Shown: one piece after another, positions 1-11,579 of the stretch
Layout: each line of letters opens with the position of its first letter
Numbering within the stretch: position 1 is the stretch's first letter
NCBI GenBank assembly: GCA_012934845.2
Contig: WNNJ02002510.1
Location: forward strand, 124,001 to 188,000
Source: Pomphorhynchus laevis
Lineage: Eukaryota; Acanthocephala; Palaeacanthocephala; Echinorhynchida; Pomphorhynchidae
Direction of reading: 5' to 3'
DNA length: 64,000 nucleotides
The notes under the pieces: model-generated
What the model saw: the letters and a program-made list of their open reading frames with translations, nothing else
Databases searched by the model: none
Told to the model about the DNA's origin: nothing
Program-made: the position numbers and the translations under genes

Positions 1-239
1 CTAACAAAAGGTATTCCTATATGATGTATTCTTTTCTTTAGGACCAAAAACTTTATTTTTATGCGCTAAAGATTTAAATTTAGCTTTCTGAATAGCCCAA
101 AGCGGAAAATCACTTTTTAGTAAATTATGTGTGATAGCCCTTTCACTTTCACAAATTAAGTAATAGTTAGAACAGATAATAAATATCAAATAAAGGATAT
201 TTTCTTCTTCGTTCCTATAATAACTATATATTTAATTGT

Positions 240-1690
240 ATTCGTATAGCATTGAGGTATGCAGTATCGAATACATTTAAAGCAAATATTTTAGTGAACA
301 AACGCTTAAATATTTAAATGCATTATTATTAAATAGGAAATAATTAAATATAATTTAACAACTTTCAATTGTATTAAATATAATTTTACCCCTTTTAATT
401 TTATGTGTATAGCAATTATACATTAGAGTATGGAGTATATTTTAATCAAATACTTTACTTGTGATCAAATGCTAAAATATTTAATAACAAAATTATTAAA
501 CTAGATATGAACTAGATATGAACAATTTGATCTTTATCGGTAACCTTGATCAAACCCATCAAATATTCACCCGCTCTTCTTTCCTTTTCACAAGTTCTCT
601 GAAAATAATCTGAAGATTTATCTTGTAAATGTGGATGTTTGGCTTTAACATGTTTACTGAGTTTGCTGGGAAGCATTGACTCATTCGCCTCAGTCCACAT
701 CCCAAGCATACTGGCTGTTGATGTTCGAAATTTATATTTTAATAAAACTCGAAGCTTAGATAACTTTCACAGTATAAATGCTTCGGCATTGATGTTACTT
801 TTTTCTTTGATTGTGGTTTAAGATAAGAAGCAGGCTCACCATTCTCTTCCATCGAAACTCGTCTTTTCATAAAATGATATTTAAGCCCAGGGACATCATT
901 TTCTTTGTATATATTTGCATTTTATGTTTCCTTTCTATTTTCCATTATATTTTCTATTTATCTTTAAATATTTTTCAAATTTTTTTTAAATGTTGATTTT
1001 ATGTTTACAAACTCTATTTATATTAGAATTATAAAATTTATAAAAATAATAAGATTATAAGAAAATATTTATCAAAATTCAAAATATTTAAGAATCTATA
1101 CTGCGTGGATAATATCCTATGGGGCGCTCCAAATAACCCACTGGGACTCATGAGTGCGCCCGGGCACACAGATTGAGAACCACGGGAGTATAAAGTATAA
1201 TAAATATTTTACTGTTGGCCAAATATTTAAATATTTAATTACATAATTATTAAATAGAAATGAGTTAAATATAATTTTATAACTTTTAATTTATTCGTAT
1301 AGCAATCATACATTAGAATACAGAGTATATTTTAAGCAAATATCTTACTGGTGGCAAAATTATTGAATATTTAATTACATAATTATTAAAGAGAAATGAA
1401 TTAAATATAATTTTATTCCTTTAATTTTTTTTCGTATAGCAATTATCATTAGAGTATTGAGTATATTTTAAGAAATCCTTTACTTGTGATCAAATGCTTA
1501 AATATTTAATTACATAACTTTTAAATGGAAATGAATTAAATTTAATTTTACAACTTTTTATTTTTTTTTCATTTAGCAGTTATACGTTGGAGTACTTTAA
1601 GCAAATATTTTAATAGCGATCAAATATATAAATATATTTTATTAAATGTTTAATTATTAATATTTAATTTTTTAATAGAAATTAATTACA
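240..1690. repeat. AT-rich degenerate tandem repeat, interrupted by a hAT remnant
   Basis: A unit of roughly 136-165 bp recurs at about 240, 409, 1297, 1433 and 1573. It is marked by a 'gtatagcaat' box followed by 'cattagagta' and then a 'taattacataattatta' stretch. The run is interrupted at about 512-1190 by a DNA-transposon remnant and resumes after it, so the repeat predates that insertion. No coding potential is seen. The first 239 bases hold only an unrecognised 62-codon open frame. Confidence 0.6.
512..1190 (-). pseudogene. hAT-type DNA transposon remnant (BED/ZBED-like transposase N-terminus)
   Basis: On the minus strand, 709 to 512 encodes a stretch reading MLPSKLSKHVKAKHPHLQDK and then a segment with DYFQRTCEKE. 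This matches the 'SM.P.KL..H...KHP.....FF.R' block that follows the first cysteines of the BED finger in ZBED5/Buster-like hAT transposases. Upstream (about 720-880) other frames give further parts of that N-terminus (YLSFEF, CLGCG), so the gene is frameshifted. The right edge near 1170-1187 reads GATTGAGAACCACGG, like the inverted terminal repeat common in animal hAT elements. The catalytic DDE region is missing and no matching left terminus or 8-bp duplication was found. It is a dead fragment. Confidence 0.6.
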
Positions 1691-1875
1691 TATAATTTCC
1701 CACCTTGTAATTTAATCTTTGTAATTTACTCCTTATAAATTAAGGAATCCTTATAAACCGGATTTCAATAGTTGCATGATAATTTTTTCAATAATTAGTG
1801 TTTGAAATTTCTTTTGAATAAATTCGATGTTTAATAATGATAATTTTTTTCGGCTTCTATAAAAAAATTATTTTT

Positions 1876-2660
1876 ACGTGGCAAATGCGTGCTGGCACAC
1901 CTTTACATGACCACGAAGAAAACACAAACAAACAAAAGTCTAAATCATGTATCGAGAAGGTCGGAACGGATGAGGTATTTAAATGTGATAAAGGATGGAG
2001 CGCGGCTTTCGAGGAGGTGAGTACGGAGGCGTCATTTGAATGCAATAAAGGAGGGAGCGCGGCGGACGTCGAAAGGGAGGTTGATAAATGATGGGGAGCT
2101 GACAGCGATGAGACGAAAAGTCAGGAGAAGAGGGCGGAGTTGTATCCGGATGTGGATGATGGGCCAGGAGTGTTGGGCAAGGTATGTTGTTGTGTGGTCA
2201 AAGCGATGGATACGGAGGAGCACTCGAACGGCGGAGTTGATGATGCCTTTTAGAATGATGGATTTTGGAGAATTGCTGAAAATGCTGAGGCATTAATCGA
2301 TTTTAGGAAAGAAAAGCGATCAAAGAAGAAACATACAAGAACGGAAGTCGATAAGAGGGCGGTACGGCTGACCTTACGGAGAATTAAGTTAGACTAGCGA
2401 ACTTTGTCGCGGACGAAGTGTTTAGGGAAAAGGTGAACATCAAATTGATCCTTAGAAATTAAGATTGTGGAGTATGGGGATGATTGACGAGGCAAAAGAT
2501 ACTGGGGAGTAGATACGTTACATATACAGGCAAGGATCCATATTATTTTGGACTTGTCTGGGTTTAGATTGAAATGAAGATAGGATAATGAGATATCCAC
2601 CCTTGCTAATGAGATATACGTCTTGGAAAATCCATCCTTATGACGTTAAGTCACGAAACT
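1876..2660 (-). mobile_element. LINE family C (CR1/L2-like), 3' fragment
   Basis: The minus strand from 2223 to 2032 encodes RFDHTTTYLAQHSWPIIHIR and IAVSSPSFINLPF, the same C-terminal segment seen in the longer family C copy ending at 36306. The 3' end lies at the left (about 1876) with the family's terminal hairpin and 'ttgccacgt' box. The copy is 5'-truncated and multiply frameshifted. Open frames on the plus strand here are antisense shadows. Confidence 0.8.
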
Positions 2661-3333
2661 AACGATTGAAGAGAATAATTTGATATGCAATTGTGGATGC
2701 AGGTGCAGTCATGACAAACTTCGTGACGTGCTGAAGAACTAAACCCAATAAAAGTAAACTTTGATAAAGGTATAACCTCATTCTAAAATGTAGTCAAATA
2801 CTATCTAACAGAGGAAACCCAATCGAATTAGATCACACTTAGATCAAAGTATAAGCTCATTCTAACATGTAGTCATATACAACCTTATAAAGAACGCTGA
2901 TCAATGCTGCTTATATCGATCGGTGTAGAACAGTCCAAACAACCGTTTCTTTTTTACAAAAAAATTCAAAATATTAATTTTATTTAATTTTGAGCCTAAA
3001 CTTTTATTTTTTGTTTTTAGTTGTAGCAGGAGAAAAATTTGGATGAAGTGGGCATGTCACTTACACTGCTGTTGTTTCATCCTATCATTTTCAAGGTTTA
3101 TCGTAATAAAAGTTTGCTATTTTGCTATACCAAAAGGTATAGCAATATACCTTTCCATTTTCCGTTAAATTTTCTGTAAATCACAAGCGTAGAACAATTC
3201 TTATTAATTTTCTTAAAATCGGTTTTATTTAAAGTACATTCAACGACAAGCCTTTAAGTCTTTGTCCTTTAGATATATTTTAATGATAAATACTTTGACA
3301 TGATTAATTAGATTACAATTTGATCTTAAAATA
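2661..3333. other. AT-rich intergenic DNA, nothing recognised
   Basis: No open frame with family resemblance, no RNA gene and no clear repeat was seen. Two near-copies of a ~45-bp stretch (around 2757-2800 and 2840-2885, 'aagtataa.ctcattctaa.atgtagtca') are present. Confidence 0.4.
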
Positions 3334-4010
3334 TTGTTTTCAATTTTTGAATTCTTCCGTGGTAAATTTAAATAACTTTGTTTCATCATAAATTCTCTAA
3401 TACTCAAGTCAAAGCAATTAAATGATGTTTAATTTGTGATTTTTGTTGTTTTTTTTCTGATGACGAGATTTGCAAAATAATTAAATTGAGTTCTTCCGTT
3501 GCTACTTATAATAACGATAAATTGTGCATCCGTTAATTTTTATAATTACGATTCACGCAAAACAATTTAATATTCTTTAATTTTTGATTCCTTCAATTGC
3601 TTTTTATAATTACAACAAATTCGAAACAATAAAATATTAAAATATTGTTTTCAATTTTTTGATTCTTCCGTAGTCAATTTTAATTGCTTTGTTGTAATCA
3701 TCATAAATTTTTTAATACTCGAGTCAAAGCAATTAAATGATGTTGTATTTGTGATTTTCGTTGGTTTTTCTAATGAGGAGAATTGCAAAATAATTAAATT
3801 GAGTTCTTCCGGTGCAACTTATAATAACGATAAATTGTGCATCCGTTAATTTTTATAATTACGATTCACGCAAAACAATTTAATATTCTTTAATTTTTGA
3901 TTCCTTCAATTGCTCTTTATAATTGCAACAAATTCGAAACAATAAAATATTAAAATATTGTTTTCAATTTTTGAATTCTTCCGTAGTCAATTTTAATTGC
4001 TTTGTTGTAA
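3334..4010. repeat. Two-copy tandem duplication, period about 313 bp
   Basis: The segment with 'ttcttccgt', 'ataacgataaattgtgcatc' and 'acgattcacgcaaaacaatt' occurs at about 3334-3646 and again about 313 bp later, with a partial third start near 3960. The copies differ by few substitutions, so the duplication is fairly recent. It lies just beyond the 3' end of the PSME3 gene. No coding potential is seen. Confidence 0.75.
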
Positions 4011-4076
4011 TCATCTGCTTCTTTTGTTTTACATTCAATTAACGTTAAATATTGATTATTTGATAACAATTAATGC

Positions 4077-4082
4077 TTTATT
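4077..4082 (-). promoter_or_regulatory. Poly(A) signal of PSME3
   Basis: AATAAA on the minus strand about 120 nt downstream of the PSME3 stop codon. It is a canonical hexamer at a plausible distance, but in AT-rich DNA it could be chance. Confidence 0.45.
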
Positions 4083-4200
4083 TAGCATCAATGCATCCAA
4101 ATTTTTATCAAATTTCTCCAGTAAATATTGAAGAAAACAGTTCGAACAAGTATAAGGTGGAATGTGGTTAATAAAAAAACTTAAAAATATTTTTTAGAGA

Positions 4201-7200
4201 TTAATACATGTTAGATGAAGAGTGAGGCCGAGGATTCTTTAATTTGTCGAGATTCAAAGTTATCATTCGATGCAATGACACCTAAATAGAAACAACAACA
4301 ATTAAAATCGTGTTAATTAATAATTAATAAATAATCAATAAATTGTAATACAATATATATATTAAAATAAAAAAATGTATTATTTTTCAATTTAAAGTAT
4401 GTAATTCAGAGTTTTTTAGGTACTGTTGGTGACGATAAACACATCACCTTAAACAATGTAAGTAAATTCATATGTTTGGCGAATTATTGATAATTTTTCA
4501 TTAAGCTGATACGAATAGTTTTTAATATCGGTTTAAACGAAAATAAAATTGATTATACAATTTTACAAATAATAAAATAAAGTTATGATGCCAAATGTCA
4601 AAAAAAACATGATGTATTTCATAAATTACTAATTTCTCTTATTAGAGAAACTAATGAAAAAGCAAATAACCTTAAAATAGGGAAAATATAAATTATATTA
4701 AGGTAAATACACCTTATAGGAACGTGCTTATAACTGTTCATATTTATACACATCATAGGAACGATTATAATTGGAAATATATTCGTTAAAATTCATTCAA
4801 AGTTATTTACTCAGTTGGTAGTTGTATATGCATGCACGATTAACCAGTTATACAATTTCGGTTTCTTTTCACAGAATAATATCCGATCAATATAATATTT
4901 TATAAAATATTTTATATTTTACATTTACAAACGGCAAGGATTCAAACATCAACTAGAAATACTTACGTAACATTCTCTAAAAAGTGATGCCTGTGAGATA
5001 AGATCGGTGAAATGCTTTTCGTCTAATGCGACGATGCCATTTCTAAAGTCTTCAATATGGGGATATTTTAGAAACCGTTTAACAAGATGAGCTCTAGTAA
5101 CACGATATGAATGAATTATTTCGAAAAATGCATTTGCTCGACTTTCAAAATCAGAAATCTCTCCCAATACATCTTCCTGCACCGACACACCAAAATTGTG
5201 GCCATCCTCAACTTTTGGTATATGAACAGTAATCCATAACTTTAACTAAACATACAAAATGCTTTATAATTATCATTTCACAAATTACAAATTAAAATGC
5301 TCTTATTTGTAAGATGCTTTCTGTTTTTTACAAATTAAAACGCATATGCACGCACAATATAAAATGTTTAAAATGTAGCTATGAAAAACCTTTATTGGAT
5401 ACTTTTTTATAAAAATGATAGTTATTTTTTTAAAGTTATTTTCATATTTAAGTAAAAATACATATTTAAAGATAATAAGGTTAGATAATAAGGTTTAAAG
5501 GCACTTACTACGAAATTATTATAAATTATTAAATTATAAATTAATTTAACTTAATTATTAATTCTTATAATTTATTAAATTATGAATAATTATTAAATTA
5601 TTAATTATAATTAATATTATTATTAATATATTATATTAATTTATATTAATATATTATCGCTATTATATACATTTTATAAGGACATTGCACCGAAATTGAT
5701 TATTTGTAAATGCGCAATTTTTGATATTCACTGGTATCATCTTCAGCGTTTTTCAACAGGTGCATATCGAAAATAATAATTAATAATTATTATTTATAAA
5801 TAATTTATAACTTATTAATTATTAATCGATATTTTCTCCTTACCTTTTGAAATTTGCTTTTCTACTATAATTTAACTTTATTTTTAAAAACTTTTGTCGC
5901 AACCATCATTTGTAAATAGAAAATTATTATAAATGATTATTTACAATTAATATCTATTTATTAATGATTAATATATTATTTAATTATTATTACTTATTAA
6001 TTTAAGAAATGTATGCTGAATTATGTCTTATATCTCCCGCTAATATTCACTTTTTACTGAAAAAGTGAGTTAATTTTTAATTTGAATTTTATACTATAAT
6101 TTAAAACTTTCGTAGCAACCATCACCTGTAAATTAAAAAAATTATACCGAAAGAAATTATTAAATATTATTTTTATACGTAAATTATTTATCGATTTAAA
6201 TTTAAGAAATTTATGCTGAATTAGCCCCTGATTTTCCACTAACATTCAACTCCCTATTAGCTAAAACATTGAATTTTATTGAATATTAAATTTTAATAAG
6301 ATTTGCACTGGACAGTACTGGGTTAATGTCAAAACAACTTCAAAATTAAAGTTGCAATTACAGGCATATCAATAAATAATCAATTTTCCAGTATTAACAA
6401 ATTAAAAATTCTGAAAATTCAGTTTTATTTATCTGTAAGTGTTGACTATTCAAATGAAATGCACTTGCGACAAGAGTTCATTCTTCGAAAAAGGTGTATA
6501 GGAAAAAATATTATTGATTAATTAACTCAATCTAATTAATTGGTGAAATTAATTTCGATCTCCCGTAGTAGATATTCATAATAATTTATAATAAATAACT
6601 CAAGTGCCAACGAATACTCAATAGTTTAAATAAAACTAAAATTAAAATAAAATTTTAAAATTTCGATTTTTAGTCAAAAATCTAAATTTCAATGTTAATT
6701 AATTCTAAAAGAACAGAATCCCCCTTTATTCAAATAATAAATTAAGAACTTTCTCAGCAATTTCACTTATTCTAAAAAAATATGCTTACACTGGCACAAA
6801 TGAATAGCATTTAGGTGCACAGAGCTTTTAAATCAGATGAGAATAATTAATCTAAATTTAAATAATTAATTTAAACCGGTTTGCAAAGACAACAACAAGA
6901 ACCATGTTCCAATGAATGAGTACGACGAAATAATCCTTGTGTCATGCATGACTGAGATAGTGCACCAAATTCCCGATACACTGCCAATAATCCAGGCCAG
7001 CCCGATTCCTAACATACAAATAATGCCCCAGCAACCTATCCAAACGATCATGATCATTGAACAGCCGCGTACGACAACTGCGAAGATCGATATCGACAAT
7101 GTTGAGTCTTTTCCTGAGCATGAACGAGAAACAATGGAACCGAAATTTGGTGGAGCAATTGAAAAGTGCTCACGATGTGGAACCACAGTGTATGATGCGG

Positions 7201-8395
7201 AAAGAATTGGTGCGTGCAGTTCGCAATGGCACGAAAAGTGCTTTAGATGTAAAACTTGCAATACAACGTTGACTTTGGGTACATATAAAGATCAGGATGG
7301 AGAAATATACTGCAAAGGTTGCTTCGCCGATAAACTTCTTCCACACGACAGAAACCGCAAACAGGCCGAGGAGGAAATGAAGGCCAGCAAGCAGCTGTAA
7401 TTCAGTAGTTTTTGTATTTGATTTTTTTTCTTTGGAATCTTATTCTAATATTTGATTTAAACTAATTGTTTTGTAAAAATATTAAGATGACATTAAAAAT
7501 AAGTGATCTATCATTTTATTTAAAAAAACACTAATTTATTTTTATATTTCGCTAGCTGCCACTAGCATCATCAGGTGCAGAAACAATGTACAACACTTTT
7601 TGAACAATTTTATTAATTAACTGAATACAATTGTTTTGATTGTTTTGTATGCGATTCTGAGTTTTAAAATTTATTTTAAATTATTCATTATTTCACTATC
7701 ATGACGGCATATTAAATATAAACTAGCAAGGATAGATTGTAAGAATGAAATTTACAATTGAAACTTCAAACTCTTATTTCAGTGTCACCTTTGACACTGG
7801 AGGTTTTTTACAAACAACATCTGTCAATAAATACGTACCGTAGATGCCATATCAACTATGTGGTATGCGAAAGGTCTAAGTTTATCCTCGATCTCAATTA
7901 GTGAATTGTTAGCAGGAAAGTTGATTTCGATAATCGAAGGTTTAACTAGATAAATAATAAAAATTTATTTTATTAAATTAAAAACTATATTGAATGTAAA
8001 TGAAACAAACTCTGAACAAACCATCAGGTGTCGCCAACTGTGGACCTGCTTCCGTTGACCTTGTTTTAAGAGAAATCTAAAGTAGGATAGCGATTACAAA
8101 CCGTGATCACAAATGAGGTTTATAGGTACTAAAGGTAGAAATAAATATTTCTACCTTTTCGACGTATAAGTCGATAACTTGTTTTGGTTCAACAAGTTTA
8201 CTCCCAGCTTGAATTGCTTTCATATGTTGGACAGATAATTGCGCGCTCTAAAAAATGCAACCACATTTACACTAGCCAGTTTGTAGAACTTACTTTACAC
8301 AACTGAAAGATTTCCTGCATTTTTTTGGGAATAACATCCGAAACAAGGGATTCAGCTTCTTCATTTATCGATACAGGACACCAATTTGCAGGCAT
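4201..8395 (-). CDS. PSME3: Proteasome activator PA28-gamma (REG-gamma), six exons
   Basis: The coding exons on the minus strand are 8395-8294, 8247-8155, 8076-8022, 7945-7839, 5245-4967 and 4281-4201. All junctions are GT-AG and phases agree (0,0,1,0,0), giving 238 residues (human PSME3 has 254). PA28-gamma forms a heptameric nuclear ring that caps the 20S proteasome. Exon 1 has EEAESLVSDVIPKK, matching the SEAEDLV..PKK helix. Exon 5 carries the activation loop IPKVEDGHNFGVSVQED and the helix LVKRFLKYPHIEDFRN. Exon 6 ends in SSSNMY, like the human SSNAETLY tail. The variable linker is short (exons 2-4), as expected in invertebrates. The ATG at 8393-8395 follows directly on a TCTAG acceptor-like site, so a 5' UTR intron, trans-splicing or an upstream coding exon remains possible. 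Introns are 46, 78, 76, 2593 and 685 bp. Exons 5 and 6 are certain; the boundaries of exons 2 and 3 are inferred from phase and splice sites. Confidence 0.92.
5840..6250. repeat. Two-copy ~207-bp repeat inside PSME3 intron 4
   Basis: The blocks 'cgcaaccatcatttgtaaat' and 'atgctgaattatgtctta..tc.cgctaatattcac' near 5895-6050 recur diverged at about 6103-6250. The rest of the intron between 5250 and 6890 is AT-rich with no recognised feature apart from the LIM gene further on. Confidence 0.5.
6904..6915 (+). promoter_or_regulatory. Minimal upstream ORF overlapping the LIM start
   Basis: ATG TTC CAA TGA (Met-Phe-Gln-stop) ends in overlap with the LIM gene's ATG at 6912 (ATGA shared). If transcribed as one exon, ribosomes could terminate and reinitiate there. 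It may be irrelevant if an upstream intron removes it. Confidence 0.3.
6912..7400 (+). CDS. LIM-domain protein, CRP/CRIP-like (nested in PSME3 intron 4)
   Basis: An intact 162-residue open frame. It holds one complete LIM domain with all eight zinc ligands: C86, C89, H107, C110, C113, C116, C134 and C137, in the canonical spacing C-x2-C-x17-H-x2-C-x2-C-x2-C-x17-C-x2-C. The sequence around CSRCG, VYDAER, WHEKCFRCKTC and GEIYCKGC is closest in style to cysteine-rich/muscle LIM proteins, which bind actin-associated partners or transcription factors. The first ~75 residues are proline/isoleucine-rich and unrecognised; the tail KQAEEEMKASKQL is charged. It lies entirely in the 2.6 kb intron of PSME3 on the opposite strand. 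I chose the ATG at 6912; a four-codon upstream frame at 6904 overlaps it. Further exons cannot be excluded. Confidence 0.85.
   Translation: MNEYDEIILVSCMTEIVHQIPDTLPIIQASPIPNIQIMPQQPIQTIMIIEQPRTTTAKIDIDNVESFPEHERETMEPKFGGAIEKCSRCGTTVYDAERIGACSSQWHEKCFRCKTCNTTLTLGTYKDQDGEIYCKGCFADKLLPHDRNRKQAEEEMKASKQL
8131..8158. repeat. Perfect palindrome at the PSME3 exon 2 donor
   Basis: Arms of 13 bp (8131-8143 and 8146-8158) with a 2-nt spacer. The right arm covers the end of exon 2 and its GT donor (8155/8154), so the inverted copy of the donor region lies inside the intron. Confidence 0.85.
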
Positions 8396-8760
8396 CTAGA
8401 ATTGTTAAAATTTTTATTGATTAATGGGTAAAGTTGACTTAATGATGATAAAGACAACTAAAAGCTACAATTGATATTTTTGCAATTATGTTTTATACAA
8501 TTCATATATTTAGAATTACAAATCGCTTTTATAACTGTAATTACTTAATTTTTAATTTCCAATTATATAATGATTAGAAAATGATTTATAAATATTGCTT
8601 CAATTCAGTGAAATCGACTATAAACGCAAAATAACCAGTGTGAAGAACTATCACGAGTTATTGAAAAACTCGAAAGGCATTGTCTGTGATTTAAAACTAA
8701 ACTCTGGATTATCCTGATTATTAGTTAAATATTGACAAAAAATATTTCTATATATATGAC
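8396..8760. other. Upstream region of PSME3, nothing recognised
   Basis: AT-rich DNA. A putative upstream exon or promoter of the minus-strand PSME3 gene would lie here, but no convincing exon or core promoter was seen. Confidence 0.35.
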
Positions 8761-8765
8761 CTACG

Positions 8766-9330
8766 TTGGGTCGAGGAATAGGGGCCGAAACGTGATAGCA
8801 TAGCAGTTCCTCCTGATGACCTATAATTCTTATTAATTCTTACTAATTCTTAAACATTTTTGCATAAGCATTCATGTGTACCATATAATATAAAATATAA
8901 TACATTAAATAATGAAATTTTAAGAATTGCAACAATATGTAATGATATTGGCTTTCTTCAAAATCATTTGAATAATTTAATAGATACATATTTTAAACTA
9001 GGTTACTATAAAAATAACATCAAACAGAAAATAGTAAAATATATAAATCAACACAATAATATAAAGAATAAATTTAAACTCTTAAGTGGCAAATTTTTAT
9101 GAATGGATAATAAATAATATACTTTGTATTAGAATAAGATACTAGATAATTATTATACTAGATAATATGCAACAATATGTAACATCAAAATCATTTGGAT
9201 AATTCAATGGATAAACTACTTTCTGTTATTTATTATTCTGTTATTTATTAGTCAATTCATAAAAATGACGTTTATTTTCAATTTCAATTTTAAATTTTAA
9301 CTTTATATAAATTATATATAAAGAAAAAAT
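8766..9330 (+). repeat. Dispersed repeat H (hammerhead-like boxes), split copy
   Basis: The stretch 8766-8830 has 'ggtcgaggaatagggg', CCGAAACG and CTGATGACC. It matches minus-strand DNA at 17222-17290 and plus-strand DNA at 23936-23990. The second half of the repeat ('attagtcaattcataaaaa' followed by 'tttcaattttaaattttaac') appears only at about 9225-9300. Between the two halves sits a Penelope-like coding fragment. The order of boxes (CGAAAC before CTGATGA) is the same as in the 360-bp satellites of this window. Confidence 0.6.
8851..9102 (+). mobile_element. Possible Penelope-like reverse transcriptase fragment
   Basis: An 80-codon open frame with NEILRIATICND, then a helix-rich stretch and a 'GYY...I...I' block. 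This resembles the segment after the catalytic core in Penelope-like elements, where 'LRI..IC.....F......L...F..RGYP...I' is typical. No catalytic motif is included. The assignment is tentative because the sequence is short and AT-rich. Confidence 0.4.
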
Positions 9331-9955
9331 ATATAAATAAATTATATATATATATTTTTGACAAAATGTTTGTGAGATAATTATATAAAATATTATATAA
9401 AATTATTCAATATTTATAATTATTTATAATTATTTGATTATTTATTACTTAATTATTTAAATTTTATTTAGCATTAGTTTAAATTTATAAATATAAAATA
9501 CGTAGACTCAGTTAACTGATCTGATTTATAAATCAGAACAATTGTGTATTGTTATATTCAATTTTATATTCAAGATAAAACTGTTAATAAAACGTTTACA
9601 TTATAAATTTTGCAGACTGACATTTTGATTTGACAAAATATGAAAATCATTTGTTAAAACTCGCTGATTTCTGATTGATCATTTAAAAAAATTCTGCTGA
9701 ATTATCAATACTTTCTTATGGTGTTTTTATTATTTTATTATTGTGGTGTTTTTATTATGCAATGTCGAGTTCATAAAACTGACTAAGCGTCAGTTTTAAT
9801 TTTCAGTCAATTATGCAAATCAGTCAATTATATAAATTTAAAGAATTACAAATCAATATTTTCATATTCTTTGATCATGTGAATAATATCAGATTTAAAC
9901 GGATTTAATTTAATATTAAATTTATTTTAGGCAATTTAATTATTAACATATATAT
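9331..9955. other. AT-rich DNA, nothing recognised
   Basis: Very AT-rich sequence without an open frame or repeat that I can assign. Confidence 0.4.
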
Positions 9956-10036
9956 TAATAAGCTGTTAATATGTTAATATGACATATTAACAGCTTATTA
10001 ATATTAACAGCTTATTAATATTAACATATTAACAGC
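9956..10036. repeat. Palindrome with tandem copies of its arm
   Basis: Arms of 19 bp (9956-9974 and 9982-10000) with a 7-nt spacer, followed by two more copies of the 'attaacagctt' arm up to 10036. It ends exactly where a minus-strand LINE fragment begins. Confidence 0.85.
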
Positions 10037-11560
10037 TCAGGTAGGGAATTTCAAAGTAGAGGGGAAGTGATATGTAGAGATCGACGGCCGAAGTTGGTTG
10101 AGTAGAGATGTAGGTGTAGCAGATGAGAAGCACAGGAACGTAGGTGAGTAGAAAGAGATCGATATTCACTTAGAGTTGGTAGATAGAGATAAGGATAATT
10201 AAAATGGAGAAGGCGATAAGATAGACAAAGTAGACGAAAACGAACGGTGTGTTTAATACTTAGGCATCCGAGTTTTGATAAATAACAGGAGATATGATCA
10301 TATTTACGAAGTCGAAAGAAGATGCACACATCAGTGTTAATGATGCGCTGAAGAGGTTTAAGGCATGTTTTTGAAGAGAAGACGAAAAGGCTAAAACAGT
10401 ATTCAATAATATGGGAAAGATAAGAGGATATAAGATATTCACACGAACTAAAATCTAGAGAATTTCTGACGAGACGAATATCACGGATAAGAATATTCGA
10501 AGATCTAGGTTTATCACGAATGAAGGGATCAGGATGCAGATTATTGTCAAAGTGAAAACCTAGAAATACTAGTTTATATACAGCAGGAATAATTGTGGTC
10601 TGAAGATACGAGAAGGAGGAGGTACAAAAACGGTGGAGGGTAAAATCCATAACACTTTAGATTTTGTAGGATTGTGGGACATGCGCAAAGAAATAAGATG
10701 TTCTGATAGAGCACGAAGACAATTCGACGAGGACATGAAAAGTTGGCTTAGGGAATGTGTATACGAGTGAAAATAAAGTATATAATCAGTGTACTATATT
10801 ACTCTGAACCAGAATTTATTAGTTATAAAAGATAAATCTCCAAGAAGCGTAAAGAAAATAGGGTCAAGTACCCAACCTTCAGGTACACCACAAAAGAGAG
10901 AAGATAAAGTAGAACACACTGAATTAGAATGGACGGGAAATGATCGATCTGAGAGATAGGAAGAGAATCACCAATGTAGGCCAAGAGAAATCATAATGAT
11001 AGGGAAGACGAGAAAGAAGGTAAACGGGAGAGGAAGATATAAGAAAGTAAGTTTGACAGTTCACAGAAAAAAGAGTGGCGGATGACTCGATCTAGGACGA
11101 TAGAATAAGTAGGAAGATGAAAGTATGTTTGACAGTTTACAGAAAAAGAGTCTGAAGGATGGCAAAGATCCTGCTTTTACACGGAATCCCAAGAGCGGGC
11201 TTTCTCTTGAGAAACAAAGAGATGGATTTTACACGGAACCCAAGTATTTCGAAGGTAGGAGAAACGAACGGCAACGATAACGATTGTAAAGAAGACCAAT
11301 GGTGAAAGAAAGCTATAATACCACTGTGGTTAAATGATCTATTTAAACTGAAAGATAGTGGGCGAGCCATATCAACCACAGAGAGGTTTAAAGAGCAGAG
11401 GCGTTTAATAGAGTAATCATTCTGATCAACATGTCAAGATTCGCTTAAACACAAAACATCCAAAGATTTACGATGGAAAAAATCATACCCTGAATCAAAC
11501 TTGTTACTAAGAGAACGGATATTCAAGATGGCCAATTGCCAGGAAGACTTAGGAAGCAGC
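10037..11560 (-). mobile_element. LINE family C, diverged copy (reverse transcriptase C-terminal half)
   Basis: The minus strand from 10650 to 10051 encodes 199 residues with LVFLGFHFDNNLHPDPFIRD, LQRIINTDVCIFFRLRKYDH and RSCASHLLHLHLYS. This is the same C-terminal order as the family C copies at 30.7-31.3 kb and 35.7-36.3 kb. Other frames between 10850 and 11380 give weaker parts of the palm (GVP, WFSSYLSDRSF-like). It is 5'-truncated, lacks the family's terminal hairpin and is frameshifted, so it is an old copy of a third subfamily. Confidence 0.75.
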
Positions 11561-11579
11561 GGAATCGAGTCAATTAGAG

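Noticed and set aside
2036-2296. 86-codon plus-strand frame rich in R and M
   Set aside because: It is antisense to the family C LINE tail at 1876-2660; the same shadow frame appears opposite other copies (35868-36119, 40026-40223).
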